In this document: positions 13,829-20,781 of the stretch, in pieces
Layout: each line of letters opens with the position of its first letter
Numbering within the stretch: position 1 is the stretch's first letter
From: a virus
DNA length: 23,495 bases
IMG/VR virus record: IMGVR_UViG_3300033183_000180
Span: 1 to 23,495 of that record
Strand: one strand, 5' to 3'
Position numbers and translations under genes: made by a program
The notes under the pieces: generated by a model
What the model saw: the letters and a program-made list of their open reading frames with translations, nothing else
Database searches by the model: none
Told to the model about the DNA's origin: nothing

Positions 13829-14116
13829 CTAATCAATCAATTCAACAATTCCAAATTTATCTTTGAATTTACCCTTTAAAACTTCACCAACGTAATTTTC
13901 ACTTTTGCCAAGTGCAAATGATGCCTCTTGTTTATTGAGGAAGGTTTTGTTTAAAGATTTCACAAATACTTTATTAAATATGCGCTTTGGCTTTTGCTCC
14001 TTTTTAATTACAACACCAAGTATTTCATTTATCCTATCTTGACAATACTTTTTTGTTTTTGGGTTTTGTGCTTTACTTTTCCAATCCTCATAATATCCGA
14101 TCATATTTTTTCCCAT
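13829..14116 (-). CDS. Unknown 95-residue basic protein with a NUMOD-like helix-turn-helix segment
   Basis: No firm family match. The N-terminal part is basic and helical (IGYYEDWKSKAQNPKTKKY). The C-terminal part, FVKSLNKTFLNKQEASFALG then KSENYVGEVLKGKFKDKFG, looks like the small NUMOD/HTH-type modules that put an N-(K/R)-x-E-A-S-x-x-L-G-K-S helix pair on DNA. It overlaps the ParB-methyltransferase by 29 nt; an ATG at 14104 would shorten the overlap to 17 nt. A DNA-contacting helper of the methyltransferase is an inference from position and basic charge only. Confidence 0.65.
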   Translation of the reverse strand: MGKNMIGYYEDWKSKAQNPKTKKYCQDRINEILGVVIKKEQKPKRIFNKVFVKSLNKTFLNKQEASFALGKSENYVGEVLKGKFKDKFGIVELID

Positions 14117-15278
14117 TTATTCTGATTTTTAAGTTTTCATCTAAATTCAACATTCTATCAATTATCACTTGACAATACTTTGGATCAAGTTCCATTCCAT
14201 AGCATACACGATCAAGTTGATGTGCTGCAATCATTGTTGATCCTCCACCCAAAAAAGCATCATAAACTATTTGATTTTTTTTAGATGAATTTTTTAACGC
14301 TTTTTCAGGCAATTCAATTGGCTTTTGTGTAGGATGAAACTTATTTTTTAAATCCTTTTTTAATTCCCACACTGATTTTTCATCAGATGCACCAAACCAT
14401 TGCGGTGATTTACCTTTTTTGAAAGCATAAATACATGGCTCAAAATTAGGGATGTATTGGCTCATAAATGCTCCTAATCCGCTCTTGACTTTATACCAAC
14501 ATATCACTGCCCTCACAGTTAAATTCAATTGTGAAAATGATGAAAAAGTTTCTGTTGATTTATTTGTTGAATACCATATATAAAATGCAGCGTGATCGTG
14601 AGTAAATATATCAGCATTTTGAAGTGAATCCCTAAATAGGTTTGTTAAATCATCACCCTCAAGTTTATCATTTTTGATGCCATCACGTTTTTTTGCATTA
14701 TGCCCACCCTCATAAGAAACACCATAAGGAGGATCGGTAAAAACCATATCTGCTTTTTTACCATCCATAAGTTTTGCAACCTGATCCGAATCCGTACTAT
14801 CACCACAAAGCAATCGATGGTTTCCGATTTCAATCAAATCACCCAATACAACATCAACCTTTAAATCATCTGGCTCATCATAATCATCCTCCTCCGCTTC
14901 GGGATTATCTTCAAACATATCAGGCAAATCCAAACCCCAATCCTCCAAATCATTCGGATTCCATTCGTTTGCCAATATATCCCAATCCCATTCCCCAAAG
15001 CCAACATTGTCCTTGATGATGAATTCTTTTTTCTTTTCATCACTCCATCCAGTTGCTTCATCAATCCAAACTTCAAACAATCCCGCACTTTTACACGCTT
15101 TGAGGCGCATATTGCCACCCAATACAACCATATTCTCATCCACAATGATTGGTCGCTTTTCAAGCATTTCAGGAAATTCCTTGATTGATTTTACTAACTT
15201 TTTAAATTTTGAATCCTTTACAAATCGTGGATTGTCGGGATTCGGTTTGATTGATGCGATGTTTACTTTACGCTTCAT
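14088..15278 (-). CDS. ParB-domain / DNA methyltransferase fusion (DPPY, N6-adenine or N4-cytosine type)
   Basis: 396 residues. Residues 1-115 are a ParB/Srx-like domain (NPDNPRFV; VVLGGNMRLKACKSAG; FIIKDNVGFGEWDWD). An acidic linker (EDNPEAEEDDYDEPDD) joins it to a methyltransferase: LCGDSTD, motif IV TDPPYGVSYE (DPPY 182-185), HPTQKP (315-320) and motif I DAFLGGGSTMIAA (FLGGGST 342-348), then GMELDP. Motif IV before motif I marks the beta-type order. Such fusions are common in phages and modify DNA amino groups; the exact base and site cannot be read. Its start overlaps the 56-residue membrane gene by 11 nt. Confidence 0.92.
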   Translation of the reverse strand: MKRKVNIASIKPNPDNPRFVKDSKFKKLVKSIKEFPEMLEKRPIIVDENMVVLGGNMRLKACKSAGLFEVWIDEATGWSDEKKKEFIIKDNVGFGEWDWDILANEWNPNDLEDWGLDLPDMFEDNPEAEEDDYDEPDDLKVDVVLGDLIEIGNHRLLCGDSTDSDQVAKLMDGKKADMVFTDPPYGVSYEGGHNAKKRDGIKNDKLEGDDLTNLFRDSLQNADIFTHDHAAFYIWYSTNKSTETFSSFSQLNLTVRAVICWYKVKSGLGAFMSQYIPNFEPCIYAFKKGKSPQWFGASDEKSVWELKKDLKNKFHPTQKPIELPEKALKNSSKKNQIVYDAFLGGGSTMIAAHQLDRVCYGMELDPKYCQVIIDRMLNLDENLKIRINGKKYDRIL

Positions 15279-15438
15279 AAGAATACCAAATAAAATTTAT
15301 ACCAACAAGGAAAAACAAAATTTGAAAAACGTGTTCACGCAATCCATCAGTACTTTCCAACCCTTGCAGATCGGAATCAATGTAATTGATGCCAATGGTT
15401 AAACCATATATTGGAAAAATAGTGATTGCAAAATTCAT
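15268..15438 (-). CDS. Small 56-residue two-pass membrane protein
   Basis: Found by reading the gap. ATG 15438-15436, stop TAA 15270-15268. It begins MNFAITIFPIYGLTIGINYI (hydrophobic 2-20), has a polar loop (DSDLQGLESTDGLREH) and ends with a second span (VFQILFFLVGINFIWYSYEA). It lies 1 nt below the Dam-type gene and overlaps the ParB-methyltransferase by 11 nt, which supports translation within the operon. Function unknown. Confidence 0.65.
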   Translation of the reverse strand: MNFAITIFPIYGLTIGINYIDSDLQGLESTDGLREHVFQILFFLVGINFIWYSYEA

Positions 15439-15439
15439 A

Positions 15440-15856
15440 TTAAAAAATTACTATCATTGAATCGTGCATTCCCGCCTTGTTTGTTACAAATTTACCAAAA
15501 GTATTGATACCTTCAAATTTTACCCTTCCTTTTAAAAATCTTATTTCTTTTTTATTAGGTAAAATAAAATCGTGAAATAAAACAGTTGATGTTGAAACTG
15601 GCAACAACATCACACAAGTTTTCCCTTTTTTACTTTCATCAATTGCTTTTTTAACAAATGCATCTTTCAATTTTCGTGAATACGGAGGGTTTATGTAGTT
15701 GCATTTACCCCAATCAATATCCAAACCACTCCATTTTGATATATCGTGATTCAAAGGACAAGGATCGAAATCAAAATTAAATTCATTGTTCAATTCATCA
15801 TATAACCAATCAGGAGTTTTCCAATCATCTTTGTGTTCTAAATTTATATTTTTCAT
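15440..15856 (-). CDS. Phage N6-adenine methyltransferase (Dam-like, PF05869 type)
   Basis: 138 residues. WKTPDWLYDELNNEFNFDFD with PCPLN, the catalytic NPPYS (motif IV), ESKKGKTCVMLLPVSTST, FLKGRVKFEG and the ending AGMHDSMIVIF follow the phage Dam family step by step. Members methylate adenine, often in GATC. It is slightly shorter than most (about 150-180) but keeps both termini. It overlaps the upstream 84-residue gene by 32 nt. A CAAATATA string at 15880-15887 could be a -7 box read on the minus strand, but no -33 element is present at the right distance. Confidence 0.9.
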   Translation of the reverse strand: MKNINLEHKDDWKTPDWLYDELNNEFNFDFDPCPLNHDISKWSGLDIDWGKCNYINPPYSRKLKDAFVKKAIDESKKGKTCVMLLPVSTSTVLFHDFILPNKKEIRFLKGRVKFEGINTFGKFVTNKAGMHDSMIVIF

Positions 15857-16079
15857 TTTTGTGTTTTAAATAAAAGTACAAATATATTTCCCAAATCTTT
15901 TGGTGCGCTTCATCAATCTTTGCGTATGCCTTTGGTGATTTGCGTTTTTTACCATTGTGATCAAGCACAATCCAAAACTCACTTTTGCGAGGCACAACGT
16001 ATTGCTTGATGCCATTTTTAAAGCACCAACCCATTGCATCCTGCATTTCACGAGTTGGCGCAAACTTGAATCGCTTCAT
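15825..16079 (-). CDS. Unknown 84-residue basic protein
   Basis: Not recognised. MKRFKFAPTREMQDAMGWCF is followed by KQYVVPRKSEFWIVLDHNGK and a helical, Lys/Tyr-rich tail (WEIYLYFYLKHKNEKYKF). The middle part looks like three short strands, so a small alpha/beta fold is likely. It overlaps the upstream tiny membrane gene by 32 nt and the Dam-type gene by 32 nt. Confidence 0.7.
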   Translation of the reverse strand: MKRFKFAPTREMQDAMGWCFKNGIKQYVVPRKSEFWIVLDHNGKKRKSPKAYAKIDEAHQKIWEIYLYFYLKHKNEKYKFRTQR

Positions 16080-16176
16080 AAAAAAATGTAATTACATTGT
16101 AAGCACAAACCCACACTCCAATTGTGATTGCGGAAATGATTGCCCACGCTATTGCTTTTGTGTAGTTTCTTTTCAT
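16048..16176 (-). CDS. Small 42-residue membrane protein
   Basis: Found by reading the gap. ATG 16176-16174, stop TGA 16050-16048. It begins MKRNYTKAIAWAIISAITIG and continues VWVCAYNVITFFYEAIQ: a basic start and one hydrophobic span at about 8-32, i.e. a single-pass peptide. It starts 1 nt below the stop of the 57-residue gene (16178). Overlap with the following gene is larger than usual (32 nt), so confidence is moderate. Confidence 0.55.
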   Translation of the reverse strand: MKRNYTKAIAWAIISAITIGVWVCAYNVITFFYEAIQVCANS

Positions 16177-16177
16177 T

Positions 16178-16351
16178 TTAAATCAAATCTATTTCTAAAA
16201 CTTCAACATCAACATAATCAGGATAGTATTTGTCGGTTTTGAGAGCTAATGAATAGCATATCGCATCCCTTTCATATCTAAAAACTTTTAAGGAATTCAC
16301 ATCCATTCCTTCGATATTAAGATCTTTATATACTATATAAACTTTCATCAT
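16178..16351 (-). CDS. Unknown 57-residue acidic protein
   Basis: Found by reading the gap. ATG ATG at 16351-16346, stop TAA 16180-16178. It reads MMKVYIVYKDLNIEGMDVNS, then LKVFRYERDAICYSLALKTD, then an acidic end (YYPDYVDVEVLEIDLI). A beta-alpha-beta pattern is likely, with no membrane span. It lies 7 nt below the primase-helicase stop. No family recognised. Confidence 0.62.
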   Translation of the reverse strand: MMKVYIVYKDLNIEGMDVNSLKVFRYERDAICYSLALKTDKYYPDYVDVEVLEIDLI

Positions 16352-16358
16352 CTAACTT

Positions 16359-18035
16359 TTAAAATGGAACGTTTGTATCTTTTATCACTTCAAATTTTTT
16401 GTTTTCCGCTTCAAGCGGTTTGTACACTCCGCCATTAGTGAAATCGGGAGCAACTTCAAAATCCCCCAATTGCCCGTTTTCCTTGCGTTTCACCTTTTCA
16501 ATGTACAATCGCACCGCATCGGATTTGTATTTGGTTTTTTGCCCAATGCAACGATATACAACAATCCCATTGTATGCCTTATTGAAAAAATCCGCACTGC
16601 CTGAAATATCGTACAAAGTTGGTTTTTTATATACCCCCTCCACTGATTCAATTTTACGTGGATGTGCCACCAAAAAAAGATGCGTGTTGGTTTGTTGGCA
16701 AAATTGCGTTATTTCCGAAAGCACCCGCCCAATATAACTAAAATCCCTTTGCGCTGAATGATCAAGCATATTCCAAGGATCAATCACACACACATTGATT
16801 CCCTTTTGGAAAACGAGTTCCCGAAACGCATCCAATATGCCTTTGAGCGTAAGGTTTTCAAGGTCGATTTTTATCCAGTAAAAATGATCCTCAATAAAAT
16901 CCTTTGTGTTGTTTAAATCATCCGAATTGCACATTTTGCCATTTAGCTTGTTGGCAATCCTTTTGATGTGTCCTTCATACGGAAATGATTCAGGTGAAAA
17001 CATTGCGCATCTGAAATCATATTTCGTTGCCAAGTTGCAAAGCACCTGATCCACTACATCCGATTTTCCCGAATTGGGAATTCCCGTGACAACACTCCAT
17101 TCGCCCATTGCAATTTTGAAATACGAATCAGATTCGCCCAATCCCAATGAATAATTTTTGATTCCCTTTTCATTGTAGGATAAAACATTATCCCAAATGT
17201 TGCTGATATTCAACACCCCCTCCAATGGGAAATTTTTTGCATCCTTGATGATGTTTCGCAGCGTTTCCGCTCCTTTGGATATCAATACCTCGTTTGCATC
17301 CTTGTATTCGCCAAATTCAACGTATTTGCAACGATATGCGCCAAACCGCCTTGCCAACTCATTACGCAACTGCAATCCCGCATCATCATTGTCGGTGCAA
17401 AGAATGATTTCCTTTTTGTTTTTAAAATACTCAAAACAATTATCAAGGTATTCAAGTTTTTGATTGCCCTTTGATGCACCATTGGGAACGGAGCAAACGG
17501 AATACAATCCCGCCTCGTGTAATGAAAGCGCATCCATTTCACCCTCCACAATGTAACAACGTTCAACATCCTTCAAATTATCAATGCCATAAAAAATGAG
17601 TTCCGCACCCGAAACGAGTTTGAAATTCTTTTCCGCATCCCGATATTTTACATTGATGAGTTCCTTGTTTCTAAAATAGTTAAAGTTGATGCACCGCCTT
17701 TTCTTTTGCACTTGTGGCATATATTCAAGGGATTCACCAATTTTCCAGTGCGCCAATGTTGGCTCGGTGATCCCACGTTGTGCAAACCAATCCACAACAC
17801 GATCATTCAAATCAACACTCACTTTTGGAGGTTTGATGAATTCCTTTTTGCGCTCAAACTTTACGCTCCCACTCCAACCGCAGTTGTGGCAATTGTACAC
17901 ACCTTCATCAATCGTAACTGATAAACAAGGATCGTTTTTCTTTTTGCGTGTGTGTGAGCATTTTGGACAAGTTGTTTTTTCATATCCTGATTGTTTTTTC
18001 AGGATGATTCCAAGGGTTTCAAGTTTCTGTTTCAT
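16359..18035 (-). CDS. Primase-helicase (Twinkle / T7 gp4-like)
   Basis: 558 residues with all three modules. The zinc-binding domain has CPKC (23-26) and CHNC (49-52); the TOPRIM primase has VEGEMDALSLHEAG (E164) and TDNDDAG (D215-D218); the DnaB-like helicase has Walker A GIPNSGKS (318-325), a Walker B-type strand INVCVIDPWNM and LVAHPRK. It would prime and unwind DNA at the phage fork. With no phage polymerase visible, host polymerase is probably recruited. It follows the initiator and nuclease genes in the early operon. Key residues are intact. Confidence 0.93.
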   Translation of the reverse strand: MKQKLETLGIILKKQSGYEKTTCPKCSHTRKKKNDPCLSVTIDEGVYNCHNCGWSGSVKFERKKEFIKPPKVSVDLNDRVVDWFAQRGITEPTLAHWKIGESLEYMPQVQKKRRCINFNYFRNKELINVKYRDAEKNFKLVSGAELIFYGIDNLKDVERCYIVEGEMDALSLHEAGLYSVCSVPNGASKGNQKLEYLDNCFEYFKNKKEIILCTDNDDAGLQLRNELARRFGAYRCKYVEFGEYKDANEVLISKGAETLRNIIKDAKNFPLEGVLNISNIWDNVLSYNEKGIKNYSLGLGESDSYFKIAMGEWSVVTGIPNSGKSDVVDQVLCNLATKYDFRCAMFSPESFPYEGHIKRIANKLNGKMCNSDDLNNTKDFIEDHFYWIKIDLENLTLKGILDAFRELVFQKGINVCVIDPWNMLDHSAQRDFSYIGRVLSEITQFCQQTNTHLFLVAHPRKIESVEGVYKKPTLYDISGSADFFNKAYNGIVVYRCIGQKTKYKSDAVRLYIEKVKRKENGQLGDFEVAPDFTNGGVYKPLEAENKKFEVIKDTNVPF

Positions 18036-18039
18036 TTTG

Positions 18040-18153
18040 CTAACTTAAAAAATAATTCAATCCGATGATCATCATTTCAATTGTAATCGCATAAACAATC
18101 ACAAAATACATTGCTGCCTTCAAGATGAATTTTTGGTTTCTGTTTAGTTTCAT
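18040..18153 (-). CDS. Small 37-residue membrane protein
   Basis: Found by reading the gap. ATG 18153-18151, stop TAG 18042-18040. The peptide MKLNRNQKFILKAAMYFVIV continues YAITIEMMIIGLNYFLS: a basic start and one hydrophobic span at about 10-36. It ends 4 nt above the primase-helicase start. Its use of TAG argues against stop-codon recoding in this phage. Function unknown. Confidence 0.55.
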   Translation of the reverse strand: MKLNRNQKFILKAAMYFVIVYAITIEMMIIGLNYFLS

Positions 18154-18170
18154 ATTATTATTTTTTAATG

Positions 18171-18232
18171 AAAACCCTACTCACAAGGTTGCAACAAGCA
18201 TCCCCATACTTTCAAACTTGCTTTCGGGTTTT
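18171..18232 (-). other. Intergenic RNA hairpin candidate
   Basis: The 80-nt gap between the nuclease-like gene and the 37-residue gene holds matching arms AAAACCC (18171-18177) and GGGTTTT (18226-18232) enclosing about 48 nt with a further small pairing (GCAAG with CTTGT, minus strand). On the minus strand it begins right after the stop of the 18234 gene and ends in TTTT. It could be a weak terminator or processing structure. Confidence 0.3.
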
Positions 18233-18233
18233 T

Positions 18234-18749
18234 TTAAAATTTGGATTTCAAATATATAATTTCATCCATTGTGAGCATATCGTATGGATGCACCACGTAA
18301 GACAATACACGAGTATATTTCAACCTCCGCTCATCAAATACCATCCCATTTGTTGAGAATCCTTTGAATTCAAAACGCTTTTCATCACCTTGAAAAAAGG
18401 CAAATATATCAACATCACTTTTTGAATATTCAGGAATCATCATTGGATTTCGGATATTGCGTGAGCATTTTACATCAACACTCCATCCATTCCACGTGGC
18501 ATCGTATTTGTCTGTTCCTTTTCTCTTTGAATCATTGTTCACACTAAAATCAGGAAACAAATTCATTTCCCTGCAAAATATGTATTCCGCAGCAAAACCC
18601 GCATAATTGAGTTCTAAGCCACTTTTTTTGTTCACAGTACCCAAACCATCAATGCCACTGCGTTCCTTGTTTATTTGCCTTTGTTTTGCGTGAAAACGTA
18701 TCAAATCACATTCCCACTCATCCAAAAAATATGTTTTATTCTTTTGCAT
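18234..18749 (-). CDS. PD-(D/E)XK nuclease-like protein
   Basis: 171 residues from ATG 18749 (an in-frame TTG one codon earlier also exists). The N-terminal helices are charged. NYAGFAAEYIFCREM puts E55 in the first core helix, and GTDKYDATWNGWSVDVKCS gives D83 and D92-V-K94, the D...(D/E)xK triad of the nuclease fold; FAFFQGDEKRFEFKGF is a later core strand. The protein family is not recognised beyond the fold. In the replication operon, between initiator and primase-helicase, a resolvase or recombination-type nuclease is plausible. It overlaps the initiator end by 14 nt. Confidence 0.7.
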   Translation of the reverse strand: MQKNKTYFLDEWECDLIRFHAKQRQINKERSGIDGLGTVNKKSGLELNYAGFAAEYIFCREMNLFPDFSVNNDSKRKGTDKYDATWNGWSVDVKCSRNIRNPMMIPEYSKSDVDIFAFFQGDEKRFEFKGFSTNGMVFDERRLKYTRVLSYVVHPYDMLTMDEIIYLKSKF

Positions 18750-19644
18750 CAAGATATTTTTTCAAATTTTCGTATTCCGTTGTGCCAAGTTTGTACACCA
18801 ATGCAAAATCATCCAACTCCGCATTTTTAGTGATTGCTCCAATCATTGGTTTTCCCGCAGGATCGTTGTATTTGTAGAACTTGATGAGGTTTGGGATCAT
18901 CTTGTATGCTTGTGGCTTTTGTGATTTTTGCCCATCCATAAAGCGGTGAATGTACAAAATGCCATTTTTATCCTTGTTGCGCAGTTTCAAAAGTGAAAGG
19001 AAATTGCCACTCCAAAATTGATCCTCACGCATTTTTTTTGCCATTTGATACACCTCACGCAAATCGTATCCATCAATACGCTCAACACGCTCCAAGCATT
19101 CCGCCCACTTTAATTTTTGCGCATCGGTTGTTGGTTGATATTTTTTTGGAAACAATGAAATGAAGTGTTCCAGTGCGGTTTTCACACTTTGTGGGATATT
19201 ACTTTTATTATTATGATATTGTACATTGTCTTGTAAATGATCTTGTATATTATTATTATATATGTTATATATATTACTTTGGTGCGGATTTCCCGCAGCG
19301 GTTTTTTCCGCAGCGGTTTTTCCCGTTGCGGTTTTTTCCGCAATGGTTGATGGCACACACATCCTGAAATTGTATCCCGCAAATTTTCCGTTTTTACGCA
19401 CCGATTCACGTACTAAAAATCCAAAGGATTCCAGTTCCTTGATCCTTGAATTGATGGCATCTTTTCCATCCTTGAAATGCCCTCCAATGAATGCCATTGT
19501 GATATCGTGATTTGAATCGTGTGAAAATAGCCAAGCATACAATCCTGATGCTGCCATTGTGATTCCCTTTTGCCTAAATATAGCCAAAGGAATGATTGTG
19601 TACTGATCGAAATGATCAGGTTTGTAAATTTTGTTTATCTGCAT
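18736..19644 (-). CDS. Replication initiator-like protein with N-terminal winged helix
   Basis: 302 residues. Residues 1-95 form a phage/plasmid initiator-type winged helix (PLAIFRQKGITMAASGLYAW; GKDAINSRIKELESFGFLVR; KNGKFAGYNFRM). A low-complexity linker follows: a 5-residue repeat (x(E/G)KTA, 102-117) and an Asn/Ile-rich stretch (122-147). The C-terminal part (ALEHFISLFPKKYQPTTDAQ; EDQFWSGNFLSLLKLRNKD) resembles the helical end of helicase-loader or DnaD-like proteins. It probably opens the origin and loads the helicase. Its linker DNA contains the candidate origin described separately, the arrangement of lambda O. Confidence 0.75.
   Translation of the reverse strand: MQINKIYKPDHFDQYTIIPLAIFRQKGITMAASGLYAWLFSHDSNHDITMAFIGGHFKDGKDAINSRIKELESFGFLVRESVRKNGKFAGYNFRMCVPSTIAEKTATGKTAAEKTAAGNPHQSNIYNIYNNNIQDHLQDNVQYHNNKSNIPQSVKTALEHFISLFPKKYQPTTDAQKLKWAECLERVERIDGYDLREVYQMAKKMREDQFWSGNFLSLLKLRNKDKNGILYIHRFMDGQKSQKPQAYKMIPNLIKFYKYNDPAGKPMIGAITKNAELDDFALVYKLGTTEYENLKKYLDAKE
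19201..19346. other. Candidate replication origin inside the initiator gene
   Basis: Four direct 15-bp repeats (19293-19346) adjoin an 80-bp tract (19201-19280) with only 12 G/C bases. Iterons next to an AT-rich unwinding region within the initiator gene is the layout of the lambda origin in gene O. The same DNA encodes the initiator linker, so a purely protein-level cause of the repeats is the alternative. Confidence 0.5.
19293..19346. repeat. Four 15-bp direct repeats with internal dyads (iteron-like)
   Basis: Cores start at 19293, 19308, 19323 and 19338, exactly 15 bp apart. On the plus strand they read CCGCAGCGG, CCGCAGCGG, CCGTTGCGG and CCGCAATGG, joined by T5-T6 tracts. The first two cores are perfect CCGC-A-GCGG dyads. 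A half copy (GGTGCGG) precedes at 19281-19287. In the protein they give a five-residue repeat. Confidence 0.85.
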
Positions 19645-19665
19645 TTTTTCTGTTTCCTTTTACTT

Positions 19666-19908
19666 TCAACTTGTTATTTTTTTCAATTGATCACAAAACG
19701 TTCGGAGTTCGCCAAAGTAACGTGCGAAATCTGCAAATGTAATGTTTTCATCACCATACAACTCCCAAAGAGTTTCCACAAGCAAATCAATTTCAACCCT
19801 GCTCATTGTTCCAAGATATTCATACGTGATGGCAAGATCAGATGTGTTATTCATTGTCCATCGCACCTTTTGATTTGCTTCATCAAAAAAAACTTTTCTA
19901 TATTTCAT
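19666..19908 (-). CDS. Unknown 80-residue acidic protein
   Basis: Not recognised. MKYRKVFFDEANQKVRWTMN begins with two strands; the rest is helical (SRVEIDLLVETLWELYGDEN; TFADFARYFGELRTFCDQLK). No membrane span or DNA-binding signature. It overlaps the VRR-NUC gene by 11 nt and is 21 nt above the initiator gene. Confidence 0.7.
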   Translation of the reverse strand: MKYRKVFFDEANQKVRWTMNNTSDLAITYEYLGTMSRVEIDLLVETLWELYGDENITFADFARYFGELRTFCDQLKKITS

Positions 19909-20299
19909 TTTTAAAGTATTTGTGTATCACATCAACAACCTTTTCAAAATCATTGAGGCAATACGTTGCCCATCCTTTTGCATTTAAACGATCAAGCCAT
20001 TCAATCTGATTCTTTGTTGCTTTGTTATTTCCTGCCTTTAATTCAATAGCCAAACCATTGAACGTATCATTGCAATCAAAAACCAAAACATCAGGAATTC
20101 CCGATTTTCCGCCAAGATATTTAAATTTAAAACGCTCAAAGGGAGTGCGCCTCCCTTCATTGGGAACGTGCGCACATAAGGCATCGGGATATTGCAAGGC
20201 AATGAAATTCATCACCTGATGTTGCAATTTGTCCTCATTCCCTAAATACTTGTAAAAACCCTTTGCCACCCTTATTGCGTTTTCAACAAAATTAAACAA
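19898..20299 (-). CDS. VRR-NUC domain nuclease
   Basis: 133 residues. NEDKLQHQVMNFIALQYPDA, AHVPNEGRR (44-51), GGKSGIPDVLVF with D70, GLAIELKAGNNKATKNQIEW with E86 and K88, and a final helix match the stand-alone phage VRR-NUC family (PF08774), a PD-(D/E)XK branch linked to structured or branched DNA. It likely takes part in phage recombination or replication-intermediate processing. It lies 5 nt below the DnaA-like gene and overlaps the next by 11 nt. Confidence 0.92.
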   Translation of the reverse strand: MFNFVENAIRVAKGFYKYLGNEDKLQHQVMNFIALQYPDALCAHVPNEGRRTPFERFKFKYLGGKSGIPDVLVFDCNDTFNGLAIELKAGNNKATKNQIEWLDRLNAKGWATYCLNDFEKVVDVIHKYFKNEI

Positions 20300-20304
20300 A
20301 ATAC

Positions 20305-20781
20305 TTATTGAATTTGCATTTTAATCATTTGCGTTTGCAATTTATCAATTTGATCCTCCAATTCGTTTATCAATTTTAGAGAATCCGCAAACATATATGA
20401 AAGTGATTTTTGTTCACTCATCATCTTTGAAACCCTGCGGGTTTTTTTAAACCTCACAATGGATTGCAATGCATCATAATTCTTTTGAAAATCACGATCA
20501 ACTTCACAAAGCGTTTCGCACCTTTTAATCCCGTGCAATGCGGTTGAATGATCTTTGCCAACCGATTCACCAATTTCCCGAAGGCACATCCCCTGATCCC
20601 TGCAAATGGCATAATACATATATCGTGCCTCCGCATATTCCCTTTTGCGTGTAGGGTTTTCAATATCAACACCAAACAATTCATATATTGATGTTTTAAC
20701 CGAGTTGCGAAAATTAGCATTCGCAGTTGTTATGTACTTATATGATGATGCTCCCATCTTCGTTTCGATTTTCTGATTCAT
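20305..20781 (-). CDS. DnaA domain IV-like DNA-binding protein with C-terminal coiled coil
   Basis: 158 residues. The segment RKREYAEARYMYYAICRDQG, then CLREIGESVGKDHSTALHGI, matches the origin-binding domain IV of DnaA, including the signature GKDHST..H (76-83). No AAA+ domain is present. The C-terminal 35 residues form a coiled coil (LKLINELEDQIDKLQTQMIK), probably for dimerisation. It could bind DnaA-box-like sites in the phage or host, as an origin-binding accessory or as a competitor of host DnaA; this is inference. The ATG at 20781 overlaps the RecE-like gene by 44 nt; an ATG at 20757 is an alternative. Confidence 0.85.
   Translation of the reverse strand: MNQKIETKMGASSYKYITTANANFRNSVKTSIYELFGVDIENPTRKREYAEARYMYYAICRDQGMCLREIGESVGKDHSTALHGIKRCETLCEVDRDFQKNYDALQSIVRFKKTRRVSKMMSEQKSLSYMFADSLKLINELEDQIDKLQTQMIKMQIQ

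Noticed and set aside
13678-13836. 53-codon upstream extension of the 81-residue gene frame
   Set aside because: It runs through the terminator stem and the promoter, with a composition (Phe-rich, no pattern) typical of non-coding DNA; the internal ATG sits at the right distance from the -7 box.
18249-18256. CAAATATA strings inside genes (1934-1941, 18249-18256, 15880-15887)
   Set aside because: Match the -7 box when read on the minus strand, but lie within coding regions without a -33 element; they show the background frequency of the motif.
19281-19346. Short repeats as a CRISPR array
   Set aside because: The unit is 15 bp with no unique spacers and lies in frame within a coding gene.
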